DNA of 64,000 bases from the NCBI GenBank assembly GCA_024305405.1, contig JAKNDB010000099.1, positions 218,283 through 282,282 of the forward strand, written 5' to 3'. Numbering within the stretch: position 1 is the stretch's first letter; the number at the start of each line of letters is the position of its first letter. Below the pieces are notes generated by a model. It searched no databases. It was not told the origin of the DNA and saw only the letters and a list, made by a program, of their open reading frames with translations. Both the position numbers and the translations under genes were made by a program. This document shows, in pieces, positions 52,167 through 63,754 of the stretch. Origin of the DNA: Dirofilaria immitis (taxonomy: Eukaryota; Nematoda; Chromadorea; Rhabditida; Onchocercidae).

Positions 52167-52659
52167 AATGGGCCCGAACGGCTGAAGGAGGAAGAATCAA
52201 ATTAGCCCCATTGGGAATATAATATCAAACAAGAAAGCGATAACGAAGAAACCATAGATGAAGAAGGAGAACAAGTAGTAATTATAGCAATTCAAGAAGC
52301 TATTACCAAAACATCAATCAGATTTGTTGATGCAAATCGGTTCAGCAATTGGTCACGAATGGTCCGAACTACCGTAAGAGCTTTGAAATTTCTTAAACTA
52401 ATATCCAAAGATAAATTTTCCTGGTTATTAAGCAATATATCACGGGAATTCAAATCACTCCATATGAATATGAATTTGCCGTTGAATTGTTACTCAGACA
52501 AGCTCAATCGGAAGGACTGTCAGTAGAGGAAATAAAGAAGCGTACTTGGATTATGTAATGGGATTGTGAAAGTTTAGAGGACGATTGCAATTTCCAAGTA
52601 GTGGCAGTTGTATCTCATATTTAACATACCTCCCGAGACATAATCGAATAACAGAAATT

Positions 52660-53413
52660 ATTATTTAAACATACCATGAAAAAATTCATCATGGAGGCAT
52701 TCCTCATACAATTTCTGAATTAAGAATATATTAGATACCTAAAGGAAGAACCGAAGTCAAGAGAGTGTTGAATAAATGTTATGGATGTAAACGATGGAAA
52801 GCCAAATCGTTTAAACTGCCACTCATGCCTGACTACCATGACTCCCAAACAGTACGATCCAGAATATTTGCTCGAATCGGATTGGACCATTTAGGCCCTG
52901 TCACTGCTAAAACTGAAGTTAGAATGGCGAAAAGGTGGGTAGCACTATTTACAATGCTTCACAACCCGTGCAGTGCATTTAGAATTAGCAGATGATTTAT
53001 CTGCAGAAAGTTTTCTTACTGCGTTAAGACGATTCGTAGCACGACGAGGCTGTCCTGAACTAATTCTATCAGACAATGCTAGCCAATTCCACCTAGTCTA
53101 TCGAACGATCAAGAAACAAGAATCACAATTAAGTAATTTCCTTACAAGCAAAGGAATAATATGGAAGTGTATAACGCCGATGGCACCGTGGAGTGGAGGA
53201 ATTTATGAAAGAATAGTCGGCATAACGAAAGGTGCCTTTAGAAAAGCCGTTGGTAGAAAATTATTAAAGGAAAAGGATTTAGTTACCCTAGTGATTGAAA
53301 TAGAGAGTATTATGAATACTCGCCCATTAACTTATGTGAATTTTGATGATTCAATAATTTTGCGCCCTGTGGATTTTATTTCCCAGTGCCTTATTAAATA
53401 TACCGATGAGTAA
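52660..53413 (+). pseudogene. BEL/Pao integrase, truncated
   Basis: An N-terminal zinc-binding part (IHHGG near 52690, CYGCKRW at about 52779) is split by stops from the catalytic core. The core runs across a frame change near 52975 and shows the three acidic sites in their usual settings: GLDHLGP, ILSDNASQF and PWSGGIYERIVG. The line then passes IMNTRPLTY and ends at the TAA at 53411-53413 inside the region that normally leads to the DUF5641-type tail. The end coincides with the end of recognisable element sequence. Confidence 0.85.
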
Positions 53414-53830
53414 TGACAATTTGTGACTTTCTTATATGCTCAATTCATCATGCATTTTTATTAAGCAATACTCAACGATACATTATAAATGATTTTATGT
53501 ATTGCTAATCACATTAATGCTCTATAATACATTATCAGGAGAAAGAGACCTAATTTAAACTGCTAAATTAATAAGGTATATGTTATGCTTGAGTTTTGAA
53601 TTCCCTAGAATTTCAATTATCAGAAGCATATATAGTACAACTATATGGTACAACAAGTCTGCATGTCATCATTGTGTGAATTCGAAAGTCTATATGAAAG
53701 CATTTGCGGTGACCTAGAATACGCGTTTGGCAGCATATTCTGCAGCACGGCAACGATTAATTTTATCAAACAATATTGATCGATTCGCTAAACTTCTTAA
53801 AGTCTTATTATTATAGCTTATTGATCAAAT
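53414..53830. other. Gap between retroelement end and palindromic element
   Basis: About 400 bp, AT-rich. No LTR-like copy of 48101-48467 is visible here. No gene seen. Confidence 0.4.
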
Positions 53831-56570
53831 GCATCGATTTTTTTTTCGTTTTAAAAACGGTTCCTCATCATTTATTGTTTGATTCAAATATATTTCATAT
53901 AAACGAAATTTATGCTGTATTCTCAATATGATTATTGAAAATGAAAAAAGATGTAATTGAAGAATTCAGTATAATTATACTTAATTATGGATGGCTACTT
54001 TCTTATTTGTTGAAATATGCTCACATTGCTATTTATTTTTCAGTTCAAATTATATTGTACATAAAACGGTAATATTATATTTCTCCAATAATATCGAGAA
54101 GAATATATATAGAAAAGAGTCGAAAGAACATGAAAAATCTACTATAATTGTATTCTTCGATATTTTCAATTAAATTTTATATAAATTGATTTGTACCAAC
54201 TCTTTCTCTCTTCCAATCATTTTAATGAGAAACTATTGATTTTGCATGCTTATTACTTTACTATAATGAATTAATTCTACTTAAACACTTATTTCTATCA
54301 TCAAAAAATAGTGCATTTTTAGTTCTTTAGAGAAAAAATCTCAGAGAAACATATAGGAAGAATATCAGAGTGGAAAAACATTGGTTTCACTTCCAATTAA
54401 TATTGCCCACAGAACAAATGAAATGAAATTTGTCCCTTCTATATCTATATCTAATCAGAAACTAGATTTATTGATAAAAAATTTTGGTAATTCATTCATC
54501 AAGAAATCTAATTCATTCATTAGAATTATCAGGAAATCTGGAGCAAACTAACGTAAGGAAAACTAAACGAAGAAAAACAAACTTCGACTCCTATTTCAAA
54601 ACTAATCATCAAGCTAATTATTCTAATTTAGACTTAAAATTTTTTACTAATTAAAGTAATCGACAAAAGTTTAAAGAACAGTTATTTTAATCGACAATAG
54701 TGAAATGTTTCAACAAATATTTCAATATATAAACACTAAGAAACAACGGTAAAATATTAATAGAAAAAATGATTAAATCAGAAATTATAAATAATGAAAT
54801 ATTTATTCCAATAATGAGATATCGTAAATGTTATCATCATCTACGTAATTTATATTTTAAAAAAACAAAAAAATTTGTCTTATTTTTTGAAACAACGAAG
54901 ATCTTCATATCTTGAGTTCAATAGAACATCACTCTAGCAAGTAAGATATAGCTGTATTCTTCAAACCCACTCTCTGGACATATTATGTTGCATGTGCGGA
55001 TTTACTGTTTTATGTAATCTAAAATTATCTGCCGTTGTGTCAATGAGTTCTAACAAAGAGCTCTATTCTGAAGCTAGCAAAGGCGCTTTTTCTTGCAGTC
55101 ACAGAACCGTATCACGATCCTATGCCTACGCAGGACATTATAAAGGATGTGCTTCAGCGAGGCGGTTGGATATCTTTATCGAGCGTTTCTTAAATTTTTT
55201 TAGTTATGTTGTCGTCATTAAGATTATCTGATTGATATCATTGAATTTCTATTATAGATTTTGTGATTGATATATTCGTTGATGTATTATCAAATTTAAT
55301 ATGGTAGATATTTAATTACTCAAATTTGAAGTGAAGTCATTAAAAGCAGGAACAACCGTCAATTTTTGTTACGGTTAAAGAAGATCGTGTGTGTTGGAAA
55401 GGTAAGTTTTCTTATAATATATATAACTAGGCGGGAAGGTAAGTCTTATTATGATACATATAACTAGGCGGACAATTTTAGATTACATTAAACAGTAAAT
55501 CCGCACAAGCGATATATGCCCAGCAATAATAGTCAAGAACAGAGGAATTATTAATTCTCTTGTTCTCTCGATTTTAGTGACGAGCTGCATATGGAATAAA
55601 GTTGAACAAAATTCTAAACGAAATATGTGATTCGGATTTATGACGATGTTCGGAAAGAGATGACATGGCTGTTCAAAGATCTCTCTTATGCAGTAAGGAC
55701 TTTTATCAATTACTTTAATTAGTAAGAAATTTTAATTTCAAATTAGAATGATTAGGTTGATGATTAGTTTTGAAATAAGAACCGAAATTTGTTTTCCTTC
55801 GTTTCAGTTTTCTTTACGTTAGCTTGCTTCAGATTTCCTGATAATCCGAATGAATTGTCAAAAATTTTATCAATAAACCTAGTTTCTGAGCAAGTATATA
55901 AGAGATAAATTCCATATTTTGTTTTTTTCTCGGTGGACAACATTAATTGGAAGAAAATCAGTGTTTTTCAACCCAATATTTATCCTAATGTATTTTTCTA
56001 AGATTTTTTCCTCTAAAGAATTAAAAATACACTACTTTTTGACGATGGAAATAGTGTTTAAACGGAATGATTTCATTATAATAAAGTGATAAGCATACAA
56101 AAATCAGCAATTTCTCATTAAAATAATGGTGAGAGAAAAGAAGTAGTACAAATCAATTTATATAAGAGGTAGTACAAATTAATTTATATAAAATTTAATT
56201 GAAAATATCGAAGTACTAGAATACAATTATATTGGATTTTTCATGTTCTTTATTCTTTTTATTATATTCTTCCTTCTTTTGCGACATTATTGGGGAAATA
56301 TAATATAACCGTTTTATACACAATATAATTTCAACCGAAAAATGAAAAGCAATGTGAGCATGCATTATAACAGATCAGAAAGTAACCATCCATAATTAAA
56401 TTTCATTTTCAATAATCGTTTATTTCAATCATTTTACTTACTATCATTATCATTAAACTGACGAAGCTAATCAAGACTGCAGAATACAACATAAATTTCG
56501 TTTCTACGAAATATTTTCAATCAAATAATAAACGATAAGGAACTATTTAAAAAAAAAACGACAAATAATA
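53831..56570. mobile_element. Palindromic (long terminal inverted repeat) element
   Basis: The left arm, about 53831-54675, returns reverse-complemented as about 55692-56570. Matching blocks can be followed along the arm: GTTCCTCATCATTTATTG near the outer end, ACGAAATTTATGCTGTATTC, TTAATTATGGATGG, TAGTGCATTTTTAGTTCTTT, AATTCATTC, AGGAAATCTGGAGCAAACTA and TTACTAATTAAAGTAAT at the inner end. Identity looks to be roughly 80-90% by eye. A spacer of about 1 kb (54676-55691) contains a repeat-family member (55172-55388) and a short tandem duplication (ACTAGGCGG, 55397-55475). No transposase frame is seen. It resembles a foldback or long-TIR non-autonomous DNA transposon. Confidence 0.8.
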
Positions 56571-56806
56571 CAAGAAAGATAGATAGGATATCATTATCGA
56601 GCGTTTTTTAAATCTTTTTAGTTATGTTGTCGTCATTAAAATTATCTGCTTGATATCATTGAATTTCTATTATAGATCTTGTGAATATTATATTCATTGA
56701 TGTATTATCAAATTTAATATGGTAGATGTTTAATTACTCAAATTTGAAGTGAAGTCATTAAAAGCAGGAACAACCGTCAATTTTTGTTACGGTTAAAGAA
56801 GATCGG
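55172..56806 (+). repeat. Direct repeat pair of about 215 bp (55172-55388 and 56592-56806)
   Basis: The two segments are about 90-95% alike, from GAGCGTTT through GTTGTCGTCATTAA, GATGTATTATCAAATTTAAT and GGAACAACCGTCAATTTTTG to AAAGAAGATCG. They bracket the right arm of the palindromic element. Their first 160 bp are members of the family found at the ends of elements A and B, in the same orientation as 44150-44307 and 58400-58538. Confidence 0.85.
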
Positions 56807-57014
56807 CGACAAATTTATTCTAGCCAGCCGGATTCGAAACAGTGACCTAAGGATACGTCAATTCGAGTCAGCTTATAACAAAACTTGAAAGTTAAGATGA
56901 AAAAAAAAAGAAATATGAGTGTACAGAAGGAAAGCTCCCTTTGACGTGGATGATTTTTTTCTCCTTAATATCCATAGATTTCTTCAATTTCTTTTTCTCG
57001 CACTTGGAATGAAC

Positions 57015-57760
57015 CTCAAACTTCAGTAATTAAACCTTGTTACGGTAAACTTAATAATACATCAATGAACGCAGCAATTACAATCAATCATTCAATTTTA
57101 ATGATATCAGTAAGACAAGTTTAATGAAGATATCATTCAAGAAAAAAAGGAAACTAAAAAACGTGCATCCAACCGATCCTGTCGAATGGCACGCCCTATA
57201 TAATGGGTTTAATGATCCGGACCCTCTACTTTCGTGGGGTGGAGTGTGAGGAATGATGCTTTGTTAGCGTGTGGGAAATAAAGCTCACAGACAAGGGCGG
57301 ACTAATATTTTATCTTACATCTTACATTATACGGTATATAGGCACATATAATATAAACTCATTTATGTGAAATCCCTACACAAAGGAATTCTTTGATTTT
57401 CTAGTTTTCCTTACGATCTCAGGGACATTCGGGAAGTGAGAAGTATTTCTAAGTTGGGTTTTCAGATCTAGAAATCTCTAAAGGAAATAAGATGTCTTAC
57501 ATCACTAATCAACCAATTGCCATTCGACATCTTCACAACAGATTGATAATGTCCGTCTTAATACAAGAAAGATAGATAGGAAAGAAGAGAAGAAGTAAAA
57601 GTAATAAAAATTGAACATTAATAAATCCATTACATTACTTGCTACTGGCGCTCTGTAAAATTTTAATTTCTCTTTCGTTTCGTATTTTCATTTGTTTGTT
57701 CATTTAAACTACTCGTTGCTGTTGTAATTGTGTTGCGATTTGACGTGCTCTGTTATATAC

Positions 57761-57811
<51 letters not shown>

Positions 57812-58538
57812 GACCTTTCCAACATATTATATTATATATTGCATATATATACTTATATACGAGATATATTAATATGAGAGAAAATAACGTAGCTCGATTT
57901 TTTTTTTTATAAAGGTATGAATACCCTTCTTAACGGAATATATCAAGATTAATAATAATGAACAAAAATGGTATCATAACTTGATGGAATAATAGAACGA
58001 TTCACTTATTCAACCGGTGCATAATACGTCATAATATAGCAATTATCAGAGGAATAACATCAGAGCAATTTGTCGTAAATAATTGCAAAAGATTTCCGTA
58101 ATAATATGAGCATCACTAAAATCGCGAATAGAACTAGAAAATCAGAGAAGACAATGATTCGTTTATGTTGAATTACATATGAATGAATGCATATTGTACA
58201 TGTATATTTACTATATAATGAAAGATGTAAACTATAATTCTCCGCCTTTTAACAGAGGCTATTCCTTATATTCGCAACCGTACCAGAGTTCATCACCTAC
58301 AAAAGAAAGAAAAGAATCCAAAATATTAAACCATTTGAGAGCAATACTTCGACAAGATCGGTTGGATCCATTACATACCCGGGGTCCTTTTCTATCCACC
58401 TTTTTTTTTTTTGAGTTATGGCATTATCGTTGAATTGTCTTACTAATATCATTGAAATTGTATTATTGATTATAATCGCTACGTTCCTTGATTTATAATG
58501 AAACTTATCGTATTATGGTTTAATTATCCAAGTTTGAG
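57015..58538. mobile_element. Candidate terminal-inverted-repeat element B
   Basis: The left end CTCAAACTTCAGTAATTAAA (57015) is mirrored by TTTAATTATCCAAGTTTGAG ending at 58538. Similarity continues inward for about 240 bp on both sides: AATAATACATCAATGAACG against the complement of CGTTCCTTGATTTATAATG, and CATCCAACCGATCCTGTCGA against the complement of TCGACAAGATCGGTTGGATC. That makes a TIR of about 240 bp on a 1.5 kb element. The interior holds an AT microsatellite (57755-57812) and no transposase. A target-site duplication is not obvious. It shares its ends with element A. Confidence 0.65.
57755..57812 (+). repeat. TACA/TA microsatellite
   Basis: Four to five (ATAC) units followed by about twenty AT dinucleotides. 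It creates a spurious Tyr/Ile-rich open frame (57730-57912). Confidence 0.95.
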
Positions 58539-61500
58539 ATTCGTGTCTTTGAATTTTGTTTTTGGTAACAATTGAAGCTTAAATGAAAATAAAGAATAAA
58601 GAATTTGTAACTCTGTGTACCTTGTTGCAATACAAAAGAGGAAAAATTCTTCACTACAAAATTAATTCAAACACTAGAAATATACGATTTAAGATATTCG
58701 TTGATGAATATTTAAGTGGAATTTCATATTCCTGAATGTATCGTGATAATAGCAGCATAACAGGTTTTTGAAAAAATTGCTGATCGAAATTCCAAATTTT
58801 TTGAACATGCGTAAAGTAATAATTTCTTGCTCTATAACCACACGCAAAATTCAATTTATTAATTTAGCTGTTAGTTTGTTTGAATAATTGATACAATATT
58901 CGTTATTATTAAAAGTGTAAGTAGAAAAAGCAACAATTTGTTCATCGCTATAAGATAATCGGAAAATTAATTTTGAAAATTGGATACTTCGAATCAAATT
59001 TATCTGTCATATTGCCATTATTATTTCTTCGGTAAAAACTTATGGATGAAAAAAAAATGGCGGTAAATGCGATCTATATTTGTATATTTTATTATAGCTA
59101 TTTCATTGATGAAAAGTTGTGGATAAAAAAAAAAGGCGGTAAGTGCATTTTGCTTTTTGATACCTTATTATTAGCTATAAACAATTCGATTATAATTCAT
59201 TTACAAGATAATTGTAAAATTTATCAAGACTGAATTACGGTGTATTCTTTTATGTGCCATCGTATCATTGGCATTTGACCTAAATTTGTGTTAACAATTA
59301 AAGATTTGTCAATTTAAAAGCAGAATTCCATAGAATATATAACATACAAATATGCTAAGTGATAAACAAAAATTATTAATGATTGATTAAAAAATAATTA
59401 TGCCATTAATATTTTAGCTACTCTTGATTTATCATGAATCGAGCAATATATGCTGTTATTTTAAAATTGAACAGCGAAGGTCAAGAATTATTTTATGGCA
59501 GAAAAACGAAAATAATAATTTCATAAAATTCGACCTGAAATAAAAAATTTAACGTTACATTGATAAACGTTGTGACATATGGTATTTCAAGAATGTTCTA
59601 TTTATATTTGAATACAATATTTCAATCACTTTACTGAATTTTAATTACTATGAAATATCTCTTAAAATGAAACATATTTGGTGATCTACTAATATCAAAT
59701 TTATTCATATAATTCATGATTTTATGTTGCTTCATTCTAAATAATTTCGATAGTTTTTGAGACTAAAAGTTTTAAAAAATCTTTTTTAAAAGAAGTCAAT
59801 CGTTACAAAATTATTTTAACAAAAAGTCGATACTTTTATAATATCAGTCAGGAAAAAGCTTCCAAAAATTTCACATCGAATGATATTTTAATAAATAAAA
59901 AGATACTGTTGAAACTGATTTTCAACTCTATGCAGAATTCATCGCATAATCATATTTATATTGTATATTGTATAGAACTAAAGCAGGCGGGAATAATACT
60001 TATTTAAAACAGTGTTTAGTTATTATCAGTGGCATAGCGTTGCATTTCGATTTTTAGTGGGCGGGGTCAAAGTTCAAAAGTGAGGATATAAATCGACATT
60101 GATTGCTACTTTCCCATTCATGCATTTATCTTCTATTCTTAACCTTTGATTTGCAAATTGTTTTCTTTCAGAATATATTATCTTACTGATAAATAGATAT
60201 TGTTTAAGTTTAAGAGAACTATTACATTACATGTATTAGTAATTATTTAAATTTATGAAAAATTGATACTTCTTTTTGTTAGTATAATTTTCGCTTTTTT
60301 TCAATAATATTTATGCTTCAATTCATTTTTAATTTACATATTTATTCTTGGCAGTTTCTCTTATGTTCATACATATTTCCATCAAAATCCTTCTTGATCA
60401 TTATCGTTGGGCAATCGATATGATTAAAAAAGCATTAAAGGAATAAAATCAATTGAACTGATGATTGCATAATCATCTGATAATTTCAGCGATATTTCAA
60501 ATAATATTTGATAAAAATGTACACATTATCGTGATAAGAAAAATAAATTAAAATAAAAAGCTTTATTAAGGGATCTTTTTTATTTAGTGCCTCAAAGAGA
60601 AACAATTGTAGAAATAGCCTTAATTTATGATCTTTTCAAAATGCTTTCAATAATTTTCCAATAGCGAAATAAATGAAAAGCGCATTTCCATTCCTTAACC
60701 ACGCACTTTATGTGGATGCTTGGGCGCCGATATGTTGTCAAGGTAACAAATTAGTGTAAATGTTGCGATATTATTAGGGAATGATAATATGGTAGCAAGA
60801 AATGTTAAGTTAATTCTTACGTTATATGATGAATATTTGTGATTTTAAGAAATGATGAATAAGGCAAACAAAACATTTCAAAATAACAAAGAAACAAATA
60901 AGATGACTCGTCGATAATCTAGGATGATTACCGCAATAAACATTAGATGAATAATTTCATGTATGGAAATTATTTGATCATGAAAAATTTTGTGTCTTTA
61001 ATTATCATTCCTTTTCAAAATACTTCGAATTTATAGCTCTGTGCAGGATTCTACATAACGTGATGCTCATAAGCAGAATTATGATTACAACTGCTGAGAA
61101 ATTTCATTCATTTTTCAGTGTTGTTCATATTATCGAAAAAAATTATCAACACAATTATTAAATAATGTTGATTATCGATAAAAACAATCGAATAATATTA
61201 ATTATCGTTGATGACGCAGTCTCACAATCTATTTCACAACATTGATATCGCAGCTACATTTTTTAAATTTCGATATTATGTCGAGCGATTATTAATACTA
61301 ATCAAGTGCGATAATAACTTCATTAATGCCAAGAATCCATCAGTTACTTTATTGAGATACTGCTGAAATTATTATTGCAATAAGTAGTTTGTTAAATCGC
61401 CATTCCATACCTTGCTGTTATTCTAAAGATAGATGGAAGAACATCTTTCGATAGCGATAAAATAAAATTATAGCATTTATTTTCTAACTAAATTTGAGTT

Positions 61501-61807
61501 TTTATGTTCAATTTATATTAAAGTTCGAACAATATCTTCAAAATAAGAAACATAGGACTCAATTCACATTTTTCGTCACATACCTATCTAAAGAGTGAGG
61601 AATAAATATATTCTTAGCTTGTTCCAAACTTCCATGGATATATCGTGTAGCGTATTTTTACCGCATTAATACCAACTTCGTCGCTTTGTCGAGACTGTTA
61701 AAAAAATAACCGCATGCAGTAGTGTTCTTATGTTAAACAGGGAAATACGTGATACCTTAACTTGATTATCTCTTTAACACCGAAAATAAATTATCATTTT
61801 CAGCGAA
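58539..61807. other. Long stretch without supported genes
   Basis: About 3.3 kb, AT-rich. Open frames such as 58654-58854 (-) and 59042-59233 (+) have no motif or splice context. A possible short minus-strand exon near 61625-61690 is discussed under rejected items. I see no RNA gene. Confidence 0.4.
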
Positions 61808-63754
61808 ATGAATGACACCTTTATCATAACAACAACAATTATTTCAATAGCTCTGGTAGTTCGAACATTTCTACATGTGCTGGCTTGGGTCTGTTATGTC
61901 GTAAGTTTATAACTACAATTCAAATTCGTTACCTCTGATGAATTCTTGAACATGGCATTCCAGAATTCAAAAGTATATGATTTTATTCGAACTCTGTCAA
62001 GTATACATAATTTAAGGATGGAAATATTTGGGATGATCATCCATTTAACGACAATAAGTTAATATTTTTAAATCTAAGAATCGAATCCAATCTTACGTTT
62101 GTTTTTAAGAAGTAAATTTGACATTGTGCTACAACTCACATTCTGAGATCATAAAACAACATATGATAACAGAAAGATTTTTTTGCGAATTACAGTATAT
62201 TTTTTTAGCAAGCTTATATGCTGCGAACCGTATAATATTTTATGTTGCGACGATTGGTAACCTGTTCGTTATTCCATTCATATTATATTTAACACTTGTA
62301 AAAGTGAAGGATGGATTTTTCAAATATTTCACACTAAATTTACTGGCTATTTGTATCGCATCGGCTATTGCTGCGCTCGCAGTCGATATCATTGATATTA
62401 TCAGCCTTTTCGTCAGAGAAAATAAAAGTTATCAATAAATTTTGCACAATTTCAAATAAACATTATTACTATAATCACTTTTCACAAAATTATTTTATAA
62501 TTTTACACTCTTTACTCACTCTATTATAAACTATTTAAACGAATAATTTCTCAATAAAAGCGATGTTTTGATAAACACTGCCTAGAATTTTGATGCAATG
62601 CAATAATTTCGAAGTGTTTAGGAAGTGAAAAAATCGCTGTATTTTTTAGAAATAATATTCGACAATCGGCAGGGTTATACATGCGTCTTGGAACTATTTG
62701 GTTTCATGCCTTAATGCTCTATGGAGTTATAGTTGCTTATTTGCCTTACGTAAAACCTATTTTCTATATTAGGAAATTTGTGAACAAGTGAGTTTATTTT
62801 ATTATTTTTCAAATCTTCTGTTTACATTTATTTGAAATTTCATAAATTTGAAATATATTTGTTAACGTTATGAACAGTTTTTAATTTTTTGTTGATACAA
62901 CTTCAATATTTAAGTTGGATGTAAATTAATCTTACCCAATTTGAACATGAATGTTCATTAGTTTTTTCTATTCCTGCATACTTTCCTGAGCTATTATTTT
63001 CAGAAATCAGACACCATATTACGTCTTGCTCCATATTTCGATATTTCTTTGGAATATTTTTATATTCGTAACGTTTAAAAAAGCCGAAAATCTTGTACCT
63101 TATTACCTGACTAATATTATATTATTTATTGCATTATTCATTGCTGCTCTGATGGTAAAGTTTTTGAAAATTTGAAATTGTTAAATTTTTAACCGTTTAT
63201 AAAATCCGATATTAATCAAAATAATACAGTGAAAACGTATAAGGATGTGATTTGCTTGGTAAAAAATGAGAAAACAGTTTCATCTAAGTTTTTATAGGTC
63301 ATAAACTTCTTCTCGCGTTTGGAATGAATTAAGAATTACAATGAGAATGCAGCTTTAGACGAAATTGTTTAGTGTTATAGGGATGGATCAAAATTAAAAA
63401 TACAAGCCACTTGGAACTAATTCTATCCGGGTTGCAAAATTACAGCAAAAACGTTTATATTCATTTCTTTTGTATTCTTATTCCATTGAAGTCATGACTT
63501 TGCCAATGTTTGGTAAGTTCTCCTTATTTGATCATTTTAGTATCATTTCGAGTTAGTCAGTGGAAAACCTGTCACAACTACTTTAATGCTTTACTGTATC
63601 TATTAAAAGTTATGGCATAATTTTCCTTGAATAGTTCAAGCTGAAAGTAAAGATATGAGATCAGCATTTTTAAACTAATATTTCGAAACAGAAATTGCAG
63701 GCTCATAAAATTAAACACGTCTTAGCTCTATTAAGACAAGATCCTAAAAAGTAA
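61808..63754 (+). CDS. Six-span membrane protein, unrecognised
   Basis: Five exons (61808-61900, 62196-62427, 62673-62787, 63004-63154, 63701-63754) with GT-AG introns and consistent phases give 214 residues and need no frame correction. A TTTTCAG lies four bases before the ATG, the usual place for a nematode spliced-leader acceptor. Six hydrophobic spans can be drawn: [95 protein letters not shown] and [16 protein letters not shown]. The tail is short and basic ([17 protein letters not shown]). Lengths and span spacing are too short for a typical serpentine chemoreceptor, and I see no GPCR motif. Function unknown; a multi-pass plasma or organelle membrane protein is all that can be said. Confidence 0.75.

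Larger units (their letters stand above)
48101..53413 (+). mobile_element. BEL/Pao LTR retrotransposon, 3'-truncated and mutated
   Basis: Domain order is that of BEL/Pao elements: an LTR-like leader (about 48101-48467), primer-binding site, gag with DUF1759-like region and zinc knuckles, aspartic protease, reverse transcriptase, RNase H and integrase. The integrase breaks off at 53413 without the usual C-terminal domain, and no matching 3' LTR is found downstream, so the element is 3'-truncated. Several stops, shifts and small tandem duplications interrupt the coding line, so it cannot be active itself. It shares an ancestor with the minus-strand copy at 44308-46660. The left boundary is uncertain. 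Confidence 0.88.

Noticed and set aside
53414..53830. Search for a 3' LTR of the plus BEL/Pao element
   Set aside because: No sequence matching the putative 5' LTR could be seen; the element is treated as 3'-truncated.
55035..55190. Peptide-like similarity between frames ending at about 44130, 55190 and 58400 (for example IIKDVLQRGG against IIQDVHRRG)
   Set aside because: The segments belong to a dispersed repeat family; the resemblance is short, frames are not maintained, and DNA-level relatedness explains it.
57730..57912. Tyr/Ile-rich open frame
   Set aside because: Produced by the TACA/TA microsatellite.
61625..61690. Possible short terminal exon on the minus strand after a TTTTTTTAACAG acceptor
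   Set aside because: Its upstream exons would have to overlap the plus-strand six-span gene, none could be found, and 24 codons are too few to judge.
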